The notes beneath the pieces are model-generated. The model saw nothing but the letters and a program-made list of their open reading frames with translations. It was not told where the DNA came from and searched no databases. Positions 7,570 to 13,294 of a DNA stretch of 13,294 nucleotides are shown piece after piece. Source of the DNA: JBDRNO01 sp043811005 (GTDB lineage Bacteria > Bacteroidota > Bacteroidia > NORP154). The translations under genes and the position numbers were made by a program. Each line of letters starts with the position of its first letter. Position 1 is the stretch's first letter. The DNA lies in the NCBI GenBank assembly GCA_043811005.1, contig JBDRNO010000072.1, positions 1 through 13,294 on the forward strand, in the 5' to 3' direction.

Positions 7570-8745
7570 TCAAATACTCTTATAAACCTCATCAAAAAAG
7601 GGTGTTCTTTTTTCTTCAACGCATTTTACTGCATACAGGTAAAGGGCTGCGCTCCAGGTTTGCCAGTCCTGACCCATTGGCTTGCCGTTCTGGGCTTTTA
7701 GCCATTCGTTAAATCCAAAATCGACGCCTTTGATATTGGAAGTCTTTATGCAACGGGTAAGCGTCACGAGCTTTTTTTCGGCCAGCTTGTATCTTTTGCA
7801 AGCAATTAATGCAGCCACATAAAGACCGCATATAAAAGGCCATATACCACCATTATGGTATTCTCCGGGTTTGTTATATAATGAATATCGCACATGCCAG
7901 TCAGGATCTCCAGGGTTGATAAAGGGGAAGAAATTAGGCGGGAGATCAACTGCCAATTCACCTTTTTTTCTCATGTATGCACACTCCTTTTCGATCCAGG
8001 AAATTATTTTCTCAGCCCGCGAAGGTGATGCTATTCCGGAGAGAATGGCAAGACTGTTACCGAGCAGGTCGAACCGTTCGCTGCTATGAATTTTATATGA
8101 CCAGAGAGCATAGTAAGGTTTATTTTTTATAACAAGACCTTCGCGGACATGATATGGAATCGTCCCTCTGGTAATAGTAAACCGTCCCATATCGTGGAGC
8201 ACCATATCTGCTCTTTTGTTCTGACCCAGTAGCCGGAGATAGCTATATACCAGGGTATTCACAAACAGACCATATCCGGTCACCCATTGTTCATCGCGCC
8301 AATCACTTGTTGGCTGCTGGGCAACCAGGTACCTGTCCGAAGGACTTTGATACTCCATCCATGTCAGGGCTTTACCGACAGCTTCCTGAAGAAAATCATG
8401 CTCTCCGGTTATTTTTCTGAAAATGCCGGTGCCCAGCAAAAACAAAGGAGTTGTATCACTTGATCCACGATCCTCTTTGTCGTGCACCAGAGAAGGGATA
8501 TGACCACGGTCTGTCTGATTCTTTGCTAGCGTTTCCAATACTCTCCGAATGTTCTCTCGTAGCTTCAGATTATCAGAGACAGCTATCCCGAAAACAGAAA
8601 ACATCAGATCCCTTGTATATGGTTCCGGATATCCCCAGGCAGCAGTCCGTGGAAGTCCACGATATGGTCCATGCATATTATGAAGCAGCACCTCAAGTGC
8701 AGCCTTCTTTGCCTCTTCTATCTCTTGCCAGTTTGCAGTTTGCAT
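7570..8745 (-). CDS. (alpha/alpha)6-barrel glycoside hydrolase, GH100 invertase-like
   Basis: The 391-residue product carries no signal peptide, so it is probably cytoplasmic. Motifs along the chain are PYTRDLMFSVFG (42-53, D46), SSDTTPLFLLG (95-105, D97), TSDWRDEQW (146-154), EYHNGGIWPFICGLY (295-309), FNEW (345-348) and GQDWQTWSAALYL (358-370). The YHNGG-WP and QTWS-A-YL blocks match what I know of GH100 neutral/alkaline invertases. The general layout is also shared by amylo-alpha-1,6-glucosidases and GH63-type glucosylglycerate/mannosylglycerate hydrolases. The substrate is therefore open: sucrose, a glucosyl-solute, or the product of the adjacent glycosyltransferase. It starts 16 bases after that gene's stop and is the last gene before the terminator at 7417-7458. 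Confidence 0.7.
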   Translation of the reverse strand: MQTANWQEIEEAKKAALEVLLHNMHGPYRGLPRTAAWGYPEPYTRDLMFSVFGIAVSDNLKLRENIRRVLETLAKNQTDRGHIPSLVHDKEDRGSSDTTPLFLLGTGIFRKITGEHDFLQEAVGKALTWMEYQSPSDRYLVAQQPTSDWRDEQWVTGYGLFVNTLVYSYLRLLGQNKRADMVLHDMGRFTITRGTIPYHVREGLVIKNKPYYALWSYKIHSSERFDLLGNSLAILSGIASPSRAEKIISWIEKECAYMRKKGELAVDLPPNFFPFINPGDPDWHVRYSLYNKPGEYHNGGIWPFICGLYVAALIACKRYKLAEKKLVTLTRCIKTSNIKGVDFGFNEWLKAQNGKPMGQDWQTWSAALYLYAVKCVEEKRTPFFDEVYKSI

Positions 8746-8761
8746 TGTGCTAATTTGAAAA

Positions 8762-9904
8762 TTACCTTATTCCCAATTTATCGTCTATAATCTGCACAAA
8801 CCGTTTTGCGACAACACGGTAGTCAAAATTTTGTACTACACGCTCTCTGGCTGCTTTTCCCATTTTTTCGCGTAATGCCGCATCAGTCATAAGATCCATC
8901 AAATAGTTGGCAATATCATGAACACTTGCACGATAATCCACTGTCCGTGGTTCTTTAAATGCCACCCTTTGGTTGTCTTCAAAGCCTGATTCATTACCAA
9001 GCATCACCTGATCCACAATAATTTTCTGTGCTACATTTGCCAGGAATGCCGTTTCGCCATGTATAAGTGTATCAAGCATTCCCATAGCCTTAATGCCTAT
9101 TACAGGTTTTCCGCATGCTCCTGCTTCCACTTGCGGCATTCCAAAGCCTTCAAGCCTGGAAGGTGCTGCGTATATATCGCATGCTCCAATCAGGTAAGGC
9201 ATGAAATTTCGTGAAATGGTGTTTGTTGCATAGGTAACATTTTTTTCGATGCCTAAATGTGTCGCCAATTCCAGATCATCCAGGTTTTGAAGCTTGGTCC
9301 GTGGCTGGGGCCATACTTTGCAAACATATTTCCAATCGGGCGCTTTTGTATCAATAATGGCAAGAGCCTGCATTACCTCGTGTGCACCTTTTGATGCAGC
9401 ATCGCCACCCACAGTAAGAATCATTAGCTGATCTGGTGAAATACCCAGCGCTTCGCGTACGGTCAAAATTTTCGGGTCGTCCTTACTGCGAGGAACAAAA
9501 GAATCCGTATCGCAGCCGACCGGCAGCACCTCAATAATATCATCATTTATCCCGTCGCGAACATACATTTCCTTTACCCAGTTCGATGTTACCAGTATAA
9601 GTGGAAGAGCATTCAGTACCTCCTGGTAGTTTGCAATATAACCATCGGCAACCAGCCATGGGACAGGCTGAACTCCATATCGTTGCGGATGGAGTACCAG
9701 ATGCGGTGTATGCCCCCAATAACCGACACCAACAACAACATCCGGCTCAAACCAGCGATAGTACCATTCCTTCTCCAGTGCCGATTCGAAATGAACAGCA
9801 TTTGCATCAACACCCATTTCAAGAAGTCCCTTGTATAGCAGATCTCCCTGGCTTGCAAGCCCTCCGGGTGAAGGAGGATAATCATATAATACCAATACTT
9901 TCAT
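8762..9904 (-). CDS. GT4-family glycosyltransferase
   Basis: The 380-residue protein has the two-domain GT-B layout of retaining GT4 enzymes. It shows an N-terminal PPSPGGLASQGDLLYKGL loop (10-27), LPVGCDTDSF (127-136), and GGDAASKGAHEV (166-177) opening the donor domain. The donor-binding ACDIYAAPSRLEGFGMPQVEAG with E252 and E260 (E-x7-E) is followed by GKPVIG. No signal peptide or membrane segment is seen. Its ATG overlaps the stop of the upstream PIG-L deacetylase (ATGA, 4 bases), so translation is probably coupled. This pairing suggests that one acts on the other's product. Donor and acceptor cannot be read. It does not look like BshA or TreT. The C-terminal half contains an insert (about 282-318) between GETAFLAN and the closing helices. 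Confidence 0.85.
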   Translation of the reverse strand: MKVLVLYDYPPSPGGLASQGDLLYKGLLEMGVDANAVHFESALEKEWYYRWFEPDVVVGVGYWGHTPHLVLHPQRYGVQPVPWLVADGYIANYQEVLNALPLILVTSNWVKEMYVRDGINDDIIEVLPVGCDTDSFVPRSKDDPKILTVREALGISPDQLMILTVGGDAASKGAHEVMQALAIIDTKAPDWKYVCKVWPQPRTKLQNLDDLELATHLGIEKNVTYATNTISRNFMPYLIGACDIYAAPSRLEGFGMPQVEAGACGKPVIGIKAMGMLDTLIHGETAFLANVAQKIIVDQVMLGNESGFEDNQRVAFKEPRTVDYRASVHDIANYLMDLMTDAALREKMGKAARERVVQNFDYRVVAKRFVQIIDDKLGIR

Positions 9905-10530
9905 TGATCAAGCCATTTAAAAGCATCATACGAATCTGTAAATTGCCAGAATGCTTCTGCCCGCGGTGTTGTTTCAGCTTCAAAACTACTTTTTTCAAAT
10001 CCGTACGTTTCTGTAATTATGCTGTATTTTCTTAACCAGATCTGTTTCGACAGCTTCCGATAAATAGAAGCGTTCTCGACAGGCCTGGGATAATATTCCT
10101 TGTTGCTATCCTCATAAGCAAAGGTCCAAAGTTCACTGGTAGATATTTTACCTGTATGCCAGAGTCTGATAACTGCCTTGCTAACTTCCTCATGTCTGAT
10201 GTGTCTCGTGTATTCTCCTGTTGGATTATGGGAAATTATCAGGTCGAAATACTGCGGAGGTAATAAGTCCAGTATGGTACGCTCAACCTCTTTTTCATCC
10301 AATGGCTTCTGTTCAGGTCCGTCATCCAGGAAGCCCATGATACCTTCCGATTTAAGTATTTTTAAAGCGTTGTAAAACCCGGGGGCACGTTCTTTATCGT
10401 TTCCCCGGCAAAGACAAACAATATACAACTTCCATGAGGGATGGCTCAGTATTATTCCACCAACCCATAATGTTTCATCATCAGGGTGAGCAACTATAAT
10501 GGCAACTGTTTTTGTTGATAATCGGGTCAT
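9901..10530 (-). CDS. PIG-L family zinc-dependent deacetylase
   Basis: This is a LmbE/PIG-L fold protein, a family that removes N-acetyl groups from GlcNAc-containing glycosides (MshB, BshB, PIG-L). AHPDDETLWVGG stands about 14 residues after the chosen ATG and supplies the Zn ligands His and Asp plus the catalytic Asp. The third ligand is the second His of RHIRHEEV, preceded by SHNPTGEYTRH, a standard family context. I chose the start MTRLSTKTVAIIVAHPDDE at 10530, which places the first beta strand normally. The frame is open to an upstream ATG at 10587, which would add 19 residues. The product is about 209 residues and cytoplasmic. It overlaps the downstream GT4 gene by 4 bases. Substrate unknown; the neighbouring glycosyltransferase and glycosidase suggest a small glycoside. 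Confidence 0.87.
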   Translation of the reverse strand: MTRLSTKTVAIIVAHPDDETLWVGGIILSHPSWKLYIVCLCRGNDKERAPGFYNALKILKSEGIMGFLDDGPEQKPLDEKEVERTILDLLPPQYFDLIISHNPTGEYTRHIRHEEVSKAVIRLWHTGKISTSELWTFAYEDSNKEYYPRPVENASIYRKLSKQIWLRKYSIITETYGFEKSSFEAETTPRAEAFWQFTDSYDAFKWLDQ

Positions 10531-10595
10531 GAATAAAATGAGTCTCTTTGCTGCTAATATAAACCATGTATTGTTGTATAGCATCAAACAGTATG

Positions 10596-10805
10596 TTATT
10601 TTTTAGAAGACAGCAATAAAACGACTCCTCCAACTCCCATTACGGCAATGCCAACCAATGGCGACCATTTGAGGTGGTACCGTTTGTTCGCAGTGATTTC
10701 AACATTTCCGATATCAACTATTTTCTCTCTGGTGAAGAAAGTAAAGGCCGTAATAATGGTTAATACTAAACCAATTATTATAATGACGATACCAGCTTTT
10801 TTCAT
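10596..10805 (-). CDS. Small two-helix membrane protein
   Basis: This is a predicted 69-residue protein starting at MKKAGIVIIIIGL. Helix one spans about residues 4-22 (IVIIIIGLVLTIITAF). A short polar loop follows with TREKIVDIGNVEITANKR, and a second helix covers roughly 47-65 (WSPLVGIAVMGVGGVVLLL) before a KK end. Similar small proteins with a REK-VDIG-EI loop and a WSP-motif second helix occur widely in Bacteroidota with no known function. The frame is open to 10868, but the extra 21 residues lack the family look, so I prefer the ATG at 10805. It is followed closely by the PIG-L gene, so it may be the first gene of that operon. Confidence 0.7.
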   Translation of the reverse strand: MKKAGIVIIIIGLVLTIITAFTFFTREKIVDIGNVEITANKRYHLKWSPLVGIAVMGVGGVVLLLSSKK

Positions 10806-10831
10806 ATGTTTTTTATAAAATAATATTGATG

Positions 10832-10866
10832 GAAAGATAAAAAAAGGCAGTGTAAAAGCATTACAC
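10832..10866 (-). promoter_or_regulatory. Possible promoter with palindromic operator
   Basis: GTGTAA (10850-10855) and TTACAC (10861-10866) form a perfect inverted repeat around AAGCA. On the minus strand, TATCTTTC (10839-10832) lies about 10 bases downstream and resembles the Bacteroidota -7 box TAnnTTTG except for its last base. The palindrome would then cover the -33 region, a repressor-like position, ahead of the small membrane protein/PIG-L/GT4/GH operon. No good -33 TTTG box was seen. The repeat is short enough to arise by chance. Confidence 0.3.
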
Positions 10867-11028
10867 AATTAATGATATAATTTGCATCATTCACACATTT
10901 TATTCATAAAGTCGTGAAGCCGCTACAGGATTGATCAAACATGGTCTGAATGAATCAGATATTTCGGGATTTATTAAACAGATATATATTACATTTACAA
11001 TCTCATTTTAAATCATAAATTTTGATCT

Positions 11029-12501
11029 ATGCAAGTCAATGTTACCAGAAAGGATAGTAAGTTTCTCCCGGATCCCAGCAGGGTGATAGCCCGTTTCCTT
11101 TACATCTCCGATGAAAGAAGTAAAAATATTATCATTAATGTATTAGCTATGTCTGATAGCGAGGTAAATATAGCATTAAGTCAGGTGCTGAGAGGTTATT
11201 CCAGACGTCATAGAAATATTTCATTAATATTTGAAACACATTTTAATAAATTGGACAACCTGTTTAAAGAGCTGGAGATAAAACAAAGCAAGATTGATCA
11301 ACCGCGAAAAGTGCTTATAGGTTCTTATTTCACGAGGGAATATTCTATTGAATCGGCAGCTTTTTTTAATCCATCCATCGTAGAAGATCCCGATCAGTCG
11401 GAATTAGGTACGGATGAAAAAAGAGTGATTTTTAGTTTCAGAGCAACCGGCGAAGGACATATTTCGTCCATTGTTTTTCGTTCAGGTATTATTGATAAGA
11501 ATAATAATCTGATTATTGAACCTGTCGGCAAAATGCTGGCAGAGGCAGAGCGAATTAAAAGGCATATTTACAATAAAAAATCATTTATTAAGACCCTTGA
11601 TGAAATGCATGATTTCGACAATAAAATTTCACCGGTCTTTGTATTAGAGAAACTGGGCGACAAGTTTACTTATGGTGAATTGAAAAGGGTTGTAAATGAA
11701 ATAAGAAAAACACATCAACTTACACCAAATAAGGAATTAATTATTAATCAAATGATGTGGCTTGCCCTGTCACATTATGAAATTGAATTTTCACTTGATT
11801 CAGCAATTTCCGAGAGAGTTATTTTCCCAATCTCCGAAACTGAAAAAAACGGTATTGAAGATGCGCGTTTTGTTAAATTCGCAGAGGAAAGCGGTGAAGT
11901 AACTTACTATGCTACTTATACTGCTTATGATGGCAAGTCCATATTACCAAAGTTACTTGCAACAAAAGATTTCTATCATTTCAAAGGCTTACCCGTTCAT
12001 GGCGAACTCGCAAAGAACAAAGGGATGGCATTGTTCCCCAGGAAAATAAATGGTAAATTTGCCATATTGTGCAGAATAGATGGGGTAAATAATTATATAG
12101 CTTATTCAGATAATGTCAATATCTGGCGCGAAGCCAAACTCATTCAGAAACCAAAATATCCCTGGGAAATGGTGCAGGTGGGGAATTGCGGCTCGCCTGT
12201 CGAGACAGAAGAGGGTTGGCTGGTAATTACACATGGAGTTGGACCCATGAGGGAATACGTATTAGGAGCTTCATTATATGAACTTGATAATCCTGAAAGA
12301 GAAATTGGCAGGCTAAAGACACCTTTGCTGACTCCAAATGATGAAGAAAGGGAAGGATATGTGCCCAATGTTGTTTACTCTTGCGGTTCTATTACCCACA
12401 ATGGTGATCTGATTATTCCTTATGGCATGTCAGACTACGCTGGTACATACGCTTCTGTAAATTTAAATGAACTTCTGAATGAACTTAAGAACTCAAAATA
12501 G
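11029..12501 (+). CDS. GH130-family glycoside phosphorylase/hydrolase
   Basis: The 490-residue protein belongs to GH130, a five-bladed propeller family that mostly phosphorolyses or hydrolyses beta-mannosides. Family-like segments are YSIESAAFFNPSIVEDPDQ (105-123), FRATGEGHISSIVFRSG (137-153), and GIEDARFVKF (275-284), whose Asp278 corresponds to the general acid of the usual EDPR motif. Further segments are YYATYTAYDG (293-302), KNKGMALFPRKI (329-340), GNCGSPVETEEGWLVITHGV (385-404) and the GMSD segment (466-469). It has about 100 extra N-terminal residues and a helical insert (about 165-255), well beyond the ~320 residues of compact members. No signal peptide is seen, so it is probably cytoplasmic. 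It stands alone with a 223-base upstream region and converges on the GT4 gene at 12530. Substrate and choice between phosphate and water cannot be decided by eye. Confidence 0.85.
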   Translation: MQVNVTRKDSKFLPDPSRVIARFLYISDERSKNIIINVLAMSDSEVNIALSQVLRGYSRRHRNISLIFETHFNKLDNLFKELEIKQSKIDQPRKVLIGSYFTREYSIESAAFFNPSIVEDPDQSELGTDEKRVIFSFRATGEGHISSIVFRSGIIDKNNNLIIEPVGKMLAEAERIKRHIYNKKSFIKTLDEMHDFDNKISPVFVLEKLGDKFTYGELKRVVNEIRKTHQLTPNKELIINQMMWLALSHYEIEFSLDSAISERVIFPISETEKNGIEDARFVKFAEESGEVTYYATYTAYDGKSILPKLLATKDFYHFKGLPVHGELAKNKGMALFPRKINGKFAILCRIDGVNNYIAYSDNVNIWREAKLIQKPKYPWEMVQVGNCGSPVETEEGWLVITHGVGPMREYVLGASLYELDNPEREIGRLKTPLLTPNDEEREGYVPNVVYSCGSITHNGDLIIPYGMSDYAGTYASVNLNELLNELKNSK

Positions 12502-12529
12502 GTGCAAGTGAAACGGCGTGGATATGATA

Positions 12530-13294
12530 CTACTTTTTTGTTTCTAAAATCTTCTTATAAACCTCCAGATATCCTTCAATCATTTTTTGACGACTGAATT
12601 TTGAAGCAGCATACTCCCTGCAATATTTTCTGTTAATAGATTTAATATTATTTACCGCTTCCACTGCTTCGTCAATACTATTAACCAAAAAACCGGTCTT
12701 CCCGTCAAGGATTATTTCCGGCATGGCACCTTTGTTAAACGCGATAACGGGTGTTCCACAAAGCATTGATTCTGCAACGCTTAATCCGAAAGGTTCCTTA
12801 AAACTAATCGGATGTAAAAGCGCATAAGCTTCACCCAGGAGTTTATCCCTTTCCTTTGGCCCTGAATTACCAACATATACAATGTCATCACCATTAATGT
12901 ATGGTTTAATCTTATTGTCAAAATATTCCTGATGCTGAATTAAACCGGAAATGATCAGCTTTCTTCCGGATTGTTTTGCAATCTGAATGGATTCAGAAGT
13001 GCCTTTCTCGGGATGAATCCTGCCGAAAAACAGCAGATAATCTCTTGGTTCAGAACGGAATGTAAATTCATCTGTATTAATACCATTGTAAACAGTAGCG
13101 GTGTAGTCAAGCTCAGGACTTCGATCAGAATTACTGATAGAAACGTAAAAGGTGGTACTATTGTATTTTTTATAGACAGGCAGAATTTTTTGAGAAGAAA
13201 AACCATGAATGGTAGTTACCATAGGCGTTCTGATCAGACGCGAATAAGTTAGCGGGAGAAAATCGAAATTGTTATGAATTAAATCGAATTTATC
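12530..13294 (-). CDS. GT4-family glycosyltransferase, 3' part
   Basis: The frame remains open past the ATG at 13222 to the window edge; the upstream codons read FDLIHNNFDFLPLTYSRLIR, a normal part of the N-terminal GT-B domain. The gene therefore starts outside the window and about 254 codons are visible. Seen are PMVTTIHGF, ATVYNGINTDEF, and LLFFGRIHPEKG opening the donor domain. SFKEPFGLSVAESMLCGTPVIAF carries the E-x7-E donor site, followed by GAMPEIILDGKTGFLV. This is a typical retaining GT4 enzyme. The His of TTIHGF and the NN-D context suit sugar-nucleotide transferases that decorate glycans or small acceptors, but no specificity can be given. Its stop faces the GH130 stop across 28 bases, with no clear terminator between. 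Confidence 0.88.
   Translation of the reverse strand, partial: DKFDLIHNNFDFLPLTYSRLIRTPMVTTIHGFSSQKILPVYKKYNSTTFYVSISNSDRSPELDYTATVYNGINTDEFTFRSEPRDYLLFFGRIHPEKGTSESIQIAKQSGRKLIISGLIQHQEYFDNKIKPYINGDDIVYVGNSGPKERDKLLGEAYALLHPISFKEPFGLSVAESMLCGTPVIAFNKGAMPEIILDGKTGFLVNSIDEAVEAVNNIKSINRKYCREYAASKFSRQKMIEGYLEVYKKILETKK

Noticed and set aside
9601..10035. 144-codon plus-strand ORF
   Set aside because: It lies antisense across the well-supported GT4 and PIG-L genes and has no family features.
8762..10530. Bacillithiol synthesis genes bshA/bshB
   Set aside because: The GT4 lacks the look of BshA at its N-terminus and the deacetylase is not clearly BshB; only the general GT4 plus PIG-L logic agrees.
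12502..12529. Bidirectional terminator between the convergent GH130 and GT4 genes
   Set aside because: The 28-base gap contains no stable inverted repeat.

Overview
The window looks like a chromosomal segment of a member of the Bacteroidota. The evidence is an AT-rich sequence, A/T-rich leaders with few clear Shine-Dalgarno sites, a TIGR02757-family gene that is typical of that phylum, and the overall gene content. This assignment is inference from style and content, because no marker gene is present. Most of the genes act on carbohydrates. No tRNA, rRNA, CRISPR array or intact mobile element was seen.

Left block, plus strand (1-6424). This is a storage-glucan and trehalose cluster: the 3' part of a TreT-type trehalose synthase, glycogen synthase glgA, a decayed fragment of a glgX/treX-type debranching enzyme, the trehalohydrolase treZ, the 4-alpha-glucanotransferase malQ, and a small LapA-like membrane protein gene. 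Together GlgA builds alpha-1,4-glucan, MalQ reshuffles it, TreZ releases trehalose from maltooligosyltrehalose, and TreT makes or breaks trehalose from NDP-glucose plus glucose. The TreY partner of TreZ is not in the window, and the debranching gene survives only as about 60 recognisable codons.

Middle (6443-7569). A TIGR02757-family gene lies on the minus strand. Immediately upstream of it, in inverted orientation, is a decayed second copy of its 3' part, with an in-frame stop and a frameshift. Next comes an 18-bp perfect hairpin followed by a T-rich tract on the minus strand, which is a convincing terminator for the operon to its right.

Right-centre block, minus strand (10805 down to 7570). 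This is a compact putative operon: small two-helix membrane protein, PIG-L-type zinc deacetylase, GT4 glycosyltransferase (4-base ATGA overlap with the deacetylase) and an (alpha/alpha)6 glycoside hydrolase of GH100-like type. The order suggests making and turning over an N-deacetylated or otherwise modified glycoside whose identity cannot be read from the sequence. A short palindrome lies in its presumed promoter.

Right end. A long GH130-family protein gene (plus) converges on the 3' part of a GT4 glycosyltransferase gene (minus) that runs off the window. The most noteworthy items are the two gene relics and the deacetylase-glycosyltransferase-hydrolase cassette.
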